Source of the DNA: an uncultured Cytophagaceae bacterium | Lineage (GTDB): Bacteria > Bacteroidota > Bacteroidia > Cytophagales > Spirosomataceae | Length of the DNA stretch: 54,689 bases | Assembly: GCA_903907745.1 (NCBI GenBank) | Contig: CAIVPF010000159.1 | Span: forward strand, 1-54,689 | Reading direction: 5' to 3' | Shown here: one piece after another, positions 44,575 to 54,689 of the stretch | How positions within the stretch are numbered: position 1 is the stretch's first letter | How the letters are laid out: each line of letters opens with the position of its first letter | The notes under the pieces: generated by a model | Told to the model about the DNA's origin: nothing | What the model saw: only the letters and a program-made list of their open reading frames with translations | Database searches by the model: none | Translations under genes and position numbers: made by a program

Positions 44575-45853
44575 ATTTGTATTAGCCCTTTTGTTTGTTA
44601 GCAGCGGGATGCTTTTGGCTCAGCCAACGGAAAAAATTGTTAAGGTTGTCGTGACGGCCGACCATGCCAATTGGCAATACGCCATCGGCGAAAAAGTTAA
44701 TTTTAGCATTCAGGTCATTAAAAATGGAAGTTTGGTTCCTAATGCAAAGATTACGTATCAAGTCGGGCCAGAACGAATGACGCCTTCTTTAACCGGAACG
44801 GTGGTTACCCCATCGGGTTCCTTGGCACTCGCTTCTCAAAGTATGCCAAGTGCCGGATTTTTACGTTGCATCGCCACCACGGAAATTGATGGAAAAGAAT
44901 ATCGGAATTTAGCCACAGCGGGCGTAGCCCCTTTGACATTGAAACCGACGGTTCCGAACCCGGCGGATTTTGATGCGTTTTGGCAAAATGCCAAAGCAGA
45001 TTTAGCCAAAGTTCCCATGGATGCGAAAATGACTTTAATGCCTGAGCGTTGTACGGAGAAAACAAATGTCTATCACGTGAATTTGCAGAATTACAAAGTA
45101 GGTGCGCGCTTGTATGGTATTTTATGTGTACCCAAAAAGGAAGGTAAATATCCGGCGATTTTACAGGTTCCGGGAGCAGGCGTGAGGCCTTATGGAGGGG
45201 ATATTTCAACGGCAGATAAAGGCTATATTACCTTTCAAATCGGTATTCATGGTATTCCGGTGAACATGGATCCTTCGGTGTACACGGATTTAGGGGCGGG
45301 GATTTTAAGTGGCTATTGGAATTACAACATGGACGACAAGGATCGCTTTTTCTACAAACGTGTCTATATGGGCTGTGTCCGGGCCAATGATTTTATTACG
45401 AGCCTTCCCCAATTTGATGGGGTGAATTTAGCCGTGATCGGTGGAAGTCAAGGTGGTGCCTTGTCCATTATTACAGCGGCATTGGATTCACGCGTGAAGA
45501 GTTTAGCGGCCTATTATCCTGCTTTATCAGATGTGACGGGCGATTTATCGGGCCGTGCTGGCGGTTGGCCACACTATTTCGAGAAACCTAATCGGGAATG
45601 GAATGAGACCAAGGCTAAATTAGCGACCTTGCCTTATTACGATGTGGTGAATTTTGCTCGCCGACTTCAAATCCCCGGATATTATTCCTGGGGCTATAAT
45701 GATGAAACTTGTCCGCCTACTTCCATGTATGCGGCCTACAACGTAATCTCCGCTCCCAAGGAATTGTTTTTGGCTTTAGACACGGGGCATTGGACCTATC
45801 CGGAACAAAATGAAAAGGTGAATGCTTGGTTGTTTAGTCGCTTGAAACCTTAG
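44558..45853 (+). CDS. Secreted acetylxylan-esterase/cephalosporin-C-deacetylase-like esterase (CE7-type)
   Basis: 431 residues with a signal peptide ([22 protein letters not shown]). A beta-sandwich-like stretch (about 25-130) precedes an alpha/beta-hydrolase domain of the AXE1 family (PF05448). The nucleophile Ser lies in [11 protein letters not shown], the acidic residue probably in [10 protein letters not shown] and the His in [10 protein letters not shown]. The family deacetylates xylan side chains, sugars and cephalosporin C. The substrate here is unknown. The gene begins 17 bases inside the kinase gene, and TAAACCTAT lies 9 bases before its ATG. Other secreted carbohydrate enzymes in the window make a glycan-deacetylation role likely. 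Confidence 0.87.
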   Translation: MWTRCKFVLALLFVSSGMLLAQPTEKIVKVVVTADHANWQYAIGEKVNFSIQVIKNGSLVPNAKITYQVGPERMTPSLTGTVVTPSGSLALASQSMPSAGFLRCIATTEIDGKEYRNLATAGVAPLTLKPTVPNPADFDAFWQNAKADLAKVPMDAKMTLMPERCTEKTNVYHVNLQNYKVGARLYGILCVPKKEGKYPAILQVPGAGVRPYGGDISTADKGYITFQIGIHGIPVNMDPSVYTDLGAGILSGYWNYNMDDKDRFFYKRVYMGCVRANDFITSLPQFDGVNLAVIGGSQGGALSIITAALDSRVKSLAAYYPALSDVTGDLSGRAGGWPHYFEKPNREWNETKAKLATLPYYDVVNFARRLQIPGYYSWGYNDETCPPTSMYAAYNVISAPKELFLALDTGHWTYPEQNEKVNAWLFSRLKP

Positions 45854-45964
45854 TAATTGAGACTTTTTGGCTGATTTTCCTCAGGTTTTGGGTAATTAAG
45901 CGACAATTTTTCCGATTTATTCGTGTGGCTGCGAATTTGATTCTACCTTGGAAAAAATAATTCC

Positions 45965-48570
<2,606 letters not shown>

Positions 48571-48571
<1 letters not shown>

Positions 48572-48598
48572 AAAAAGCCAGCGGAAGCTGGCTTTTTT
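48571..48598 (+). terminator. Terminator after clpB; first of two near-identical inverted copies
   Basis: AAAAAAGCCAGC, loop GGAA, GCTGGCTTTTTT form a perfect 12-bp stem with a T tail, directly behind the clpB stop. On the reverse strand it can also end the glycosyltransferase-like transcript. Its reverse complement differs by only one loop base from the terminator at 49976-50002. Confidence 0.9.
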
Positions 48599-48711
48599 GT
48601 TGGGTTTTATGGTTTGAAATTCGGCATGTAAACGTTGATAAAAAAAGTAAGATGTACAGCTTTAAAAGATTTAGAGACTAAATGTATGTTGGAACTTTGC
48701 GAAAAAATGTA

Positions 48712-49608
48712 TTAATCTAAACTTTCAATAAACTGATCAATGGAATTCAGTACAATTTCTTTAGCTAAATTTTCCTCCTCATAATATAGATTTTCATTTA
48801 TAAATGATGAATGTCCATTTCTGTTTTTATTAAAAAATGCATGCTCAGCAAACAATTGATGGCTTAAATGTTTAAATTTTAATCCTTTTCGAGATATTTT
48901 GGCAAAAAAATTAACCCCAGTCTCGAAGGAATTATATCCAATAGGTTCAATATTCCCCTTGGGGAAAGTGTATTTATCTAAAACTTCTCTATTTAATAAG
49001 GCTGCCTGTTCATTTAGCCTACACTCAGGTAATGGCCACCCCGTATACTTATCTTGAATAATTTTAAAAGCTCTCAGGTTTTCTTTTCCTTCATAGAGTT
49101 TGACGATTTCCTCTTTTGTGGGCCTAAATTGAAAATAGGTTTCACCAGAGCAAATTTCAGAGGCTGGGCAGTTCCAACATTGCCCAATAAATCCTATCCC
49201 CGCATGATCACCTATTTCAGCTATATAATTTTCGATTATATTTTGTCTATAAATCATGTCATTATGAGAAACAAATATCCAGTCTGATTTTGAATTTTCT
49301 ATCCCATATTGATATCTGATTGAATGCCTAAATAGGGGGATAAACCTAAAGAGGTACTTTAAATACCATCGATTATCCAAATTTTTGATTCCAATGGCAA
49401 TTTTAGAATAATATATTTCTACCTCAATCGACAATGTTTTCAAATAGTCGATTAATGGACTCATATCGTCATTAAATGCCTGTTTTTTTTCAAAAATTAT
49501 AAAAATTTTATGTATGTTATTTTTAGAATATTTGAGAAGGGAATAAATGGTCAAAATGCTTTGATAGGGCTTGCCACTAATGTTTAGGATAACATCAACA
49601 TCTTTCAT
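48712..49608 (-). CDS. Glycosyltransferase-like protein in AT-rich DNA
   Basis: 298 residues, no signal peptide. The layout recalls a GT-A-fold glycosyltransferase: a first strand VDVILNISGKPYQSILTIYSLLKYS, then KIFIIFEKKQ, and SDWIFVSHNDMIYRQNIIENYI, where SHND may act as the DxD-like metal motif. A later ICSGETYFQFRPTKEEI and PECRLNEQAALLNREV follow. I do not recognise a named family, and the glycosyltransferase call is by pattern. The DNA is clearly richer in A and T than the surrounding genes, and the codon choice differs, which suggests acquisition by transfer. It stands alone between two terminator copies, with about 400 non-coding bases in front. Confidence 0.55.
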   Translation of the reverse strand: MKDVDVILNISGKPYQSILTIYSLLKYSKNNIHKIFIIFEKKQAFNDDMSPLIDYLKTLSIEVEIYYSKIAIGIKNLDNRWYLKYLFRFIPLFRHSIRYQYGIENSKSDWIFVSHNDMIYRQNIIENYIAEIGDHAGIGFIGQCWNCPASEICSGETYFQFRPTKEEIVKLYEGKENLRAFKIIQDKYTGWPLPECRLNEQAALLNREVLDKYTFPKGNIEPIGYNSFETGVNFFAKISRKGLKFKHLSHQLFAEHAFFNKNRNGHSSFINENLYYEEENLAKEIVLNSIDQFIESLD

Positions 49609-49975
49609 TTAATTAGGTGGTCAGGTATTTTGTGGGCAATTCAAACGGACCAAACAATTAAAAAAAGAAATTTCAATTAAATATTATTTAACAGTTTTAA
49701 CATATTTTTTCAGTCAAATACGAACCTTTCAGTTCTACATTTTTTGACCATCACGTTAAAATCAGTCGGTATCAACATCAATTAAAAAATAATAATTTCA
49801 AATTTTATTATTTGAAATTATTCAAAGATGACTAATGAAATCTTCATGCCATGGAATCGAGTTTTCCTATGGCATGGAATAGCATAATTTTTTTGGTTTT
49901 AAGCCAATGAAGATTTTAGCTGGCGGGCGTTGATGATTTTATCGCTGCCAGCTAAATCCCTTGATTTTTTTAAAT
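49609..49975 (-). promoter_or_regulatory. AT-rich hairpin-bearing leader region ahead of the glycosyltransferase-like gene
   Basis: No open reading frame fits here. Three inverted repeats lie in a row: AATAATTTCAAAT (49791-49803) with ATTTGAAATTATT (49810-49822), ATGCCAT (49846-49852) with ATGGCAT (49869-49875), and TTTAGCTGGC (49915-49924) with GCCAGCTAAA (49947-49956). The rest is plain AT-rich sequence. A small RNA or an attenuator is possible. Nothing proves it. Confidence 0.45.
49791..49822. repeat. 13-bp perfect inverted repeat
   Basis: Arms AATAATTTCAAAT and ATTTGAAATTATT flank a six-base spacer (TTTATT). The length and perfect match in AT-rich DNA make it a candidate hairpin or a protein-binding palindrome ahead of the glycosyltransferase-like gene. 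Confidence 0.6.
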
Positions 49976-50003
49976 AAAAAAGCCAGCTTTCGCTGGCTTT
50001 TTG
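49976..50003. terminator. Terminator after aldehyde dehydrogenase; second inverted copy
   Basis: AAAAAGCCAGC (49977-49987), loop TTTC, GCTGGCTTTTT (49992-50002) form a perfect stem with T tails on both strands. It lies 4 bases past the stop of the aldehyde dehydrogenase gene (minus strand). In inverted orientation it nearly equals the clpB terminator at 48571-48598. Confidence 0.88.
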
Positions 50004-50006
50004 TCC

Positions 50007-51488
50007 TTAAGGAATTAATTCTGCGGGGAAATTTTGATAGCATATCGGTCGAGTAAATCGATAGATGGCTTGCGTTCCCACGGAGGTGGAACGTGAATCT
50101 GTCGTCGATGGAAAAGGTCCGCCATGTACCATGGCTTTGGAGACCTCCACGCCGGTTGGGAATCCATTTAATAGAATTCGGCCCACTTTTTGGCTAAGTG
50201 CATCGATCAGGTCGGGATGTAATTCTTGGGATTCACCGTGGATGGTGGCGGTGAGTTGGCCCGGTAAATCGCCGATAAAAGCGATTAAATCCTCCATGTC
50301 ATCGGCGACAATCGCCAAGGTACTCGGCCCAAAAACTTCCTCTAAAATAGCTGGATTTTTCCGAGCGCTATGGGTGCTGGCTGCGAACAATGTCGGCGCA
50401 GGAATGCCCTTAGTCGTTAATTTTTGAACACCGGCTTGTTTGGAAAGGTGTTCACATCCTGAAATAAAGGCCTTTTTGATGCCTGGAGTTAAAAAAGTTC
50501 CGAGGGCTATTGGGTCTAATTTTTGTGCCAAATTCTCAAGAAATCCTTCATTTTCCTTTAAGATCAACAATAAACCTGGATTTGTGCAGAATTGACCCAC
50601 GCCTAAACACACGGATTGGCTGAAGGCCTCTGCCAGTGAATCACTATTGTTTTTTAGTTTTTCGGGCAAAAGAACGACCGGATTGATACTGCCCATTTCC
50701 GCATAGACGGGGATGGGGATAGGCCGACGAACCGCCAAATCATATAAAGCTTTTCCGCCACGGTAAGAACCCGTGAAGGCGAGGGCTTGGCACATGGGAT
50801 GTTGGACCAAATAACCCCCAATATCATTTGAAACCGCATGGACCATAGAGAACACGCCTTCGGGCATTCCTGTTTTTTGGGCGGCTTGTTGGATCGCCAA
50901 ACCAACCATCTCGCAGGTATTCGGATGGGCGGGATGCGCTTTGAAGACAACGGGGCAACCCGCTGCTAAGGCCGACATCGTATCACCACCAGCCACCGAA
51001 AAGGCCAAGGGGAAATTACTTGCGCCAAAAACGACGGCTGGTCCTAATGGAATATTTTTCTGAAAAAGATCGGGCTTGGCGATTGGCTGGCGGTCCGCTT
51101 GTGCCGGATCGTGAATATCACGGGTCCAGTCACCGAGAATGTAATCAGCGAAGGCCTTAATTTGGCCTGTCGTCCGACCACGTTCGCCGGTGATACGTGC
51201 CTCAGGAAGACCTGTTTCGAGGCAAGCCATTTGGATGAGCGAATCACCAAGTGCTACAATTTCATCTGAAATAGCCATTAAAAATTCCGCACGTTTCGCA
51301 TGGCTTAGTTGGCGATAGGGTGCGAAAGCATTTTTGGCGAGACGCATGGCCTCATCCACTTCCTCGAGCGTGGCTTCGTAAAAAATTTGGTCGATGTTTT
51401 CGCCATTGCTAGCTTGAAGGCCTTGAAAGGTTCGTTGGCCTTTTTGTGACCAAGTATTTCCGAGGAGTTGTTTTCCTGATAATTTCAT
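50007..51488 (-). CDS. Aldehyde dehydrogenase, probable 2,5-dioxovalerate (alpha-ketoglutarate semialdehyde) dehydrogenase
   Basis: 493 residues, cytoplasmic. Key blocks are LGPAVVFGASNFPLAFSVAGGD for NAD(P) binding, CPVVFKAHPAHPNT, ALAFTGSYRGGKALYDLA, YAEMGSINPVVLLP with the general-base Glu, and GVGQFCTNPGLLLI with the catalytic Cys. The signature EMGSINP and the GVGQFCTNPG sequence fit the ketoglutarate-semialdehyde branch rather than ordinary aldehyde dehydrogenases. The enzyme would oxidise 2,5-dioxopentanoate to 2-oxoglutarate, the last step of non-phosphorylating pentose or hexuronate oxidation. It is coupled by a TAATG overlap to the dehydratase-like gene before it, which makes this role much more likely. 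Confidence 0.85.
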   Translation of the reverse strand: MKLSGKQLLGNTWSQKGQRTFQGLQASNGENIDQIFYEATLEEVDEAMRLAKNAFAPYRQLSHAKRAEFLMAISDEIVALGDSLIQMACLETGLPEARITGERGRTTGQIKAFADYILGDWTRDIHDPAQADRQPIAKPDLFQKNIPLGPAVVFGASNFPLAFSVAGGDTMSALAAGCPVVFKAHPAHPNTCEMVGLAIQQAAQKTGMPEGVFSMVHAVSNDIGGYLVQHPMCQALAFTGSYRGGKALYDLAVRRPIPIPVYAEMGSINPVVLLPEKLKNNSDSLAEAFSQSVCLGVGQFCTNPGLLLILKENEGFLENLAQKLDPIALGTFLTPGIKKAFISGCEHLSKQAGVQKLTTKGIPAPTLFAASTHSARKNPAILEEVFGPSTLAIVADDMEDLIAFIGDLPGQLTATIHGESQELHPDLIDALSQKVGRILLNGFPTGVEVSKAMVHGGPFPSTTDSRSTSVGTQAIYRFTRPICYQNFPAELIP

Positions 51489-52324
51489 TATTGAACGATA
51501 TTTTCTAAAATTCCGATGGGTTCGATTTGAATAAAAATGTGGTCGCCTGATTGTAAGGTAAAAGGCGGATCTGGCACGATGCAGGTTCCAGTCATCAAGT
51601 AAGCGCCCGCTGGAAAACTTAATTCCATGGTTAAATAATCGACTAATTCTTGGTGACCTCGTTTCATTTGGGAGATTTGGGTGTTGCCTTCAAAAACTTG
51701 TTGGCCCCCTCGTTTTATCCAAATGGCGATTTCCGTACTCGGATCTAATGGTTTTTCCGTGATTAATAAGCAAGGTCCTAAACCTGCTGCGCCGTCGTAA
51801 ACTTTGGCCTGGGGTAAATAGAGTGGATTTTCGCCTTCGATGTCTCGGCTGCTCATGTCGTTGCCGATACTATAACCTGCCAAAAGGCCTGCGGAATTGA
51901 TAAAGAGGGTTAATTCTGGTTCGGGTACATTCCAATGGGAATCTTTTCGAATCCGCACTTTGCCGCCAGGACCCACGGAACGTAATTTATTGCCTTTGTA
52001 AAATATTTCTGGTCGTTCGGCTGAATAGACTTTGTCGTAAAAGGTATCGCCTCCTGATTCTTTGGATTCTTCCATGCGCGCGACTTTACTCCGTAAATAG
52101 GTCACGCCCGCGGCCCAAATTTCTTGATGGTCGATCGGTGCTAGCGCCTTAAAGGGTGCTGCCTCAGCGGAACCATGGCTTTGAATAAGGCTTTGACATG
52201 TAGGGTATAAATCAGGCTGGTTGATGAAATCATCCCAGTTTTGATTGCTTAGGTTGGCTTGTTGGCCGGATTGGTCGCGTAAGTGAATGCCGGATTCACT
52301 CAAAAATATCTGAATGTAGTTCAT
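51488..52324 (-). CDS. FAH-fold 2-keto-3-deoxy-pentonate dehydratase-like enzyme
   Basis: 278 residues. It has the fumarylacetoacetate-hydrolase fold, with TYLRSKVARMEESKESGGD, YDKVYSAERPEIFYKGNKL, VPEPELTLFINSAGLLAGYSIGNDMSSRDIEGENPLYLPQAKVYDG and GLGPCLLI. The metal ligands would be the two Glu in VPEPEL and the Asp in GNDMSSRD. The ENPLYLPQAKVYDGAA block is close to archaeal 2-keto-3-deoxy-D-arabinonate dehydratase, not to FAH hydrolases of aromatic pathways. It would convert 2-keto-3-deoxy-pentonate to 2,5-dioxopentanoate for the adjacent dehydrogenase. The ATG is preceded by TAAACC in TAAACCTATG. The sugar source (arabinose, xylose or others) is unknown. Confidence 0.82.
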   Translation of the reverse strand: MNYIQIFLSESGIHLRDQSGQQANLSNQNWDDFINQPDLYPTCQSLIQSHGSAEAAPFKALAPIDHQEIWAAGVTYLRSKVARMEESKESGGDTFYDKVYSAERPEIFYKGNKLRSVGPGGKVRIRKDSHWNVPEPELTLFINSAGLLAGYSIGNDMSSRDIEGENPLYLPQAKVYDGAAGLGPCLLITEKPLDPSTEIAIWIKRGGQQVFEGNTQISQMKRGHQELVDYLTMELSFPAGAYLMTGTCIVPDPPFTLQSGDHIFIQIEPIGILENIVQ

Positions 52325-52331
52325 AGGTTTA
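52322..52331 (-). promoter_or_regulatory. TAAACCTATG start motif on the minus strand
   Basis: This exact copy of the recurring motif contains the ATG start codon of the dehydratase-like gene, and shows that the motif occurs on the minus strand too. Confidence 0.5.
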
Positions 52332-52335
52332 GTAT

Positions 52336-52932
52336 TTAGGCGGGGGCTTGTAGGTAGTATTCCAACAAAGCCAGCACCTCATTTTTTACTTTAATGGGGA
52401 AAGATAATTCAAATTTACATAGGTTGTCAATTTCCTGTCGCACTATTTTTATGGGCATTTTTTTACAAATTTTCATCACTTCATTTAATTCCGCGTAGGC
52501 AAATTGTATCTGAATTTGTACTTCTGGCTCTATTTCAATGATTTCTGCTTGTGACAGCGCATCCAAACTCGCTTCTTTATACGCATGAATGAGGCCGGGA
52601 ACACCGAGTAGGGTGCCACCAAAATAACGTACCACAGCCACTAAGCTAAAATGTAGGTTATGGGATAAAATTGTATTTAAAATCGGTTTTCCGGCGCTGC
52701 CAGCTGGTTCGCCATCATCTTGGGCGCGATTTTCTTCTGCGCTGAAACCTAAACGATAGGCGTAACAGATATGTCGGGCCTTCGGATGCTGTTCCTTTAA
52801 AAGTTCCAAATGGAATTTAATTTCTTCCAAATCCCTGACGGGACATGCGCACGAGATGAATTTACTACCTTTGTCCTTGTAAAGGCCTTCAGTGGGGGCG
52901 GCGAGCGTCAGGTAGGAATCGGGAATCGACAT
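52336..52932 (-). CDS. yigZ: YigZ/IMPACT-family protein
   Basis: 198 residues from ATG 52932, MSIPDSYLTLAAPTEG. A longer frame reaching 53004 would run into the divergent NFACT gene and is not needed. The family block is SKFISCACPVRDLEEIKFHLELLKEQHPKARHICYAYRLG, with DDGEPAGSAGKPIL and VAVVRYFGGTLLGVPGLIHAYKEA, then a ferredoxin-like C-terminal domain. This is the UPF0029/IMPACT family. YigZ-type proteins are often broadly conserved, and a link to translation or proline metabolism has been suggested. The role here is unknown. It lies 11 bases before the dehydratase-like gene and may be co-transcribed with it. Confidence 0.9.
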   Translation of the reverse strand: MSIPDSYLTLAAPTEGLYKDKGSKFISCACPVRDLEEIKFHLELLKEQHPKARHICYAYRLGFSAEENRAQDDGEPAGSAGKPILNTILSHNLHFSLVAVVRYFGGTLLGVPGLIHAYKEASLDALSQAEIIEIEPEVQIQIQFAYAELNEVMKICKKMPIKIVRQEIDNLCKFELSFPIKVKNEVLALLEYYLQAPA

Positions 52933-52953
52933 AGGCCTAAATTTACATAGAAT

Positions 52954-54516
52954 ATGCATAATAATTATTTTTTCTTGCGGGTATTGGTGCGTGAGTTGCG
53001 GCAAAAATTAATGTATGCGCGATTGAAGCAATGTTTTTCGCAAGAAAAGGAAGAACTCGTGCTCGGTTTTGAGCGACAAACGGGGGATGATTTTTGGATC
53101 AAATGTGCCTTTGGTTCGCAGTTTTCTACGCTGCAATTTCCGGAAAGCTTTCACAGGGCAGGCCGAAATTCGGTGGATCTATTTTCGGATTTATTATTGG
53201 CGGAGGTGCAGGATGTGGTCATGTTCGACAATGAACGGGCCTTTGGAATTCATTTATTGGGAGATTTTGTCTTAGTTTTTAAGTTATTTGGCAATCGCTC
53301 GAACCTAATTCTTTTTCGGGATGGCGATTACCAGGAACAATTTCAAAACCGCCTCAAAAAAGACGAGGAAATTATTCTTCGTGGCCTTGATAGGAAAATC
53401 GACCAAAGTTATGAGGCCTTTTTAGCGCATGACGCGGAGGCATTTGCTTTGTTTCCAACGTTAGGCAAGGAGGCCTGGGCCCATCTAAAGGCTCGAGGCT
53501 ATGAAGAACAAACGGCAAAAGCGCGTTGGGATTTATTGCAAGAGGTTTTAACGGAATTTGAGGATCCTAGCTTTTTCATCGTGTCGGAAAGTAAGGGTGT
53601 ATTTTTACATCTGCTTCCTGTTTCGGGTGAATTGTTATGGGAAGGGAAGGATCCCATTGAAGCGCTAAATCGTTTGTATGCCTACCATTATTCGATCGGG
53701 GAATTTAATCGGGAGAAATTTCAGGTATTGGCAGCGATTCAAAAGGCGATTTTAAAGACTCAGAACTATTTGGCGGATGTACGAAACCAACGGGTTATAC
53801 TAGACGCCAAAGTGCCCTTTGAGGAAATAGGGCATATTTTGATGGCTAATTTACATGCCATTCCTGCCGGTCAGAAGGAAGTGGAATTATATGATTTTTA
53901 CCGCGATAAGCCCATTCGCATCTCGTTAAACTCAAGTCTAAGTCCGGCTCAAAATGCCGAAAATTATTATCGCAAATCGAAGAATTTCTCCAAGGAATTG
54001 GCACATTGGCAATCGAATTTAGACCGTAAGGAACAGGCCCTAGAGGATTTATTCACGCAAGATAGCCAAGTGCAGATGGCCGAAACGCGGAAGCAATTGA
54101 AGCCTTTTTTGAAACTATTGATCCAGCAAAGCCCCACAGCCGCCGCACCAGCCGAAATTCCCTTCAAAGAATTCGCGGTGGATGGCTGGGTGATTTGGGT
54201 TGGGAAAAGTGCCAAAAACAATGATTTACTGACCCTGAAATACGCAAAGAAATTTGACTTGTGGCTCCATGCGCGGGATGTGGCGGGGTCCCATGTGATT
54301 ATTCGGAACCCGAACCAGCAAAAAGTTCCCGATTACGTCATCGAAAAAGCCGCAGGTTTAGCCGCCTATTTTTCGAAACGCCAACACGATACCTTATGTC
54401 CGGTCATTGTGACCCCCAAAAAATATGTGCGAAAAACACGGAATTTATTGGCAGGTCAAGTTATCGTAGACCGAGAGGAATCCGTAGTCCTGGTGGCCCC
54501 TGCGCTCATTGATTAA
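52954..54516 (+). CDS. NFACT-domain RNA-binding protein (Rqc2/RqcH-related)
   Basis: 520 residues. The N-terminal NFACT-N domain (about 1-200) has HNNYFFLRVLVRELRQKLMYARL and FGSQFSTLQFPESFHRAGRNSVDLF. A helical middle (about 250-380) with coiled-coil character follows, then an NFACT-R domain with the block LWLHARDVAGSHVIIR and VIVDREESVVLVAP at the end. Bacterial RqcH proteins of this family recognise split 50S subunits with stalled peptidyl-tRNA and add alanine tails. This protein is at the short end for the family, and tail-adding activity is not shown by sequence alone. Its start is divergent from the YigZ-type gene, separated by 21 bases. Confidence 0.9.
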   Translation: MHNNYFFLRVLVRELRQKLMYARLKQCFSQEKEELVLGFERQTGDDFWIKCAFGSQFSTLQFPESFHRAGRNSVDLFSDLLLAEVQDVVMFDNERAFGIHLLGDFVLVFKLFGNRSNLILFRDGDYQEQFQNRLKKDEEIILRGLDRKIDQSYEAFLAHDAEAFALFPTLGKEAWAHLKARGYEEQTAKARWDLLQEVLTEFEDPSFFIVSESKGVFLHLLPVSGELLWEGKDPIEALNRLYAYHYSIGEFNREKFQVLAAIQKAILKTQNYLADVRNQRVILDAKVPFEEIGHILMANLHAIPAGQKEVELYDFYRDKPIRISLNSSLSPAQNAENYYRKSKNFSKELAHWQSNLDRKEQALEDLFTQDSQVQMAETRKQLKPFLKLLIQQSPTAAAPAEIPFKEFAVDGWVIWVGKSAKNNDLLTLKYAKKFDLWLHARDVAGSHVIIRNPNQQKVPDYVIEKAAGLAAYFSKRQHDTLCPVIVTPKKYVRKTRNLLAGQVIVDREESVVLVAPALID

Positions 54517-54611
54517 ATATCATTTTCTCTGCAAATATTCACAAAACTTTTATTTTAGGTTGCTTTCGCCTAAATTAGTAATTCTATTGACCCTTTAAAA
54601 ACTAATACTTT

Positions 54612-54689
54612 ATGCAATCACAAGGTTTACAAACGTTGGATTACCTCGTTTTCCTCTTTTATTTTGTTGTAGTTGCCGGTTACGGATAC
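54612..54689 (+). CDS. Start of a probable sodium/solute symporter-family protein (cut by window end)
   Basis: Twenty-six codons are visible from ATG 54612: MQSQGLQTLDYLVFLFYF then VVVAGYGY. The sequence LDYLVFLFYFVVVAGYG is a first membrane segment of the type that begins sodium:solute symporter-family proteins in Bacteroidota. Only this N-terminus is visible, so the family call is tentative. The preceding 95-base gap contains no other gene. Confidence 0.5.
   Translation, partial: MQSQGLQTLDYLVFLFYFVVVAGYGY

Noticed and set aside
49609-50006. A hidden small gene or CRISPR repeat in the 400-base gap
   Set aside because: No open frame with a start context and no regularly spaced repeat was seen; only the inverted repeats and the terminator.
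52933-53004. Longer start for the YigZ-type protein
   Set aside because: It would overlap the start of the divergent NFACT gene; the family normally begins near the ATG at 52932.

Overview
The window reads as chromosomal DNA of a Bacteroidota bacterium, most likely a Cytophagales-type environmental (perhaps freshwater) species. The signs are a SusC/SusD pair, A-rich start regions with little Shine-Dalgarno signal, several Tat-signal oxidoreductases, FecA-like TonB receptors, TPR proteins and a PVC-type cytochrome. The species assignment is inference. There are about 42 protein genes, two of them cut by the window ends. I saw no tRNA, rRNA, CRISPR array, phage or transposase.

Layout. (1) 1-3517, minus: three genes coupled by ATGA overlaps: a Tat-signal DegT-type aminotransferase, a beta-propeller protein and a neutral-ceramidase-like hydrolase (cut). 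(2) 3732-9728, plus: SusC, SusD, terminator, then a secreted sialidase. (3) 9815-12656: YeiH-type exporter, YjbR-like protein, GT9 glycosyltransferase. (4) 12717-20577, plus: a Tat-exported Gfo/Idh/MocA oxidoreductase, then a tight operon of a giant SGNH-propeller-HEAT-cytochrome c protein, a ThuA-like protein, a TIM-barrel epimerase-like enzyme and a GH109-like Gfo/Idh/MocA protein. (5) 20669-21895, minus: DEAD-box helicase. (6) 21991-27289, plus: HpcH/HpaI aldolase, two secreted glycosidase-like proteins, and a metallophosphoesterase. (7) 27286-29583, minus: Lcl-domain protein, DUF1080 protein and a barrel-like envelope protein. (8) 29729-37368, plus: 1011-residue TPR protein, plugless beta-barrel, FecA-like receptor and lipoprotein. 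(9) 37365-41314, minus: housekeeping run rsmA-mgtE-dtd-MazG-like-2-hydroxyacid dehydrogenase. (10) 41386-48571, plus: hybrid histidine kinase overlapping an acetylxylan-esterase-like gene, then clpB. (11) 48600-49975: AT-rich island with one glycosyltransferase-like gene, bounded by two near-identical terminator hairpins in inverted orientation. (12) 50007-52324, minus: two enzymes that fit the end of the Weimberg pathway. (13) YigZ-family protein divergent from an NFACT-domain protein, then the start of a probable solute symporter.

The common theme is use of complex glycans. Sialidase, a GH109-like protein, SusC/SusD, six-hairpin and GH20/GH67-like proteins, DUF1080 and an esterase would release or process sugars. 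The Tat-exported dehydrogenases together with a c-type cytochrome suggest that some glycans are handled oxidatively in the periplasm. The most noteworthy signals are that possible redox-glycan operon, a TAAACCTAT motif placed just upstream of six start codons, the trio at 1-3517, and the AT-rich island with its hairpin-rich leader.
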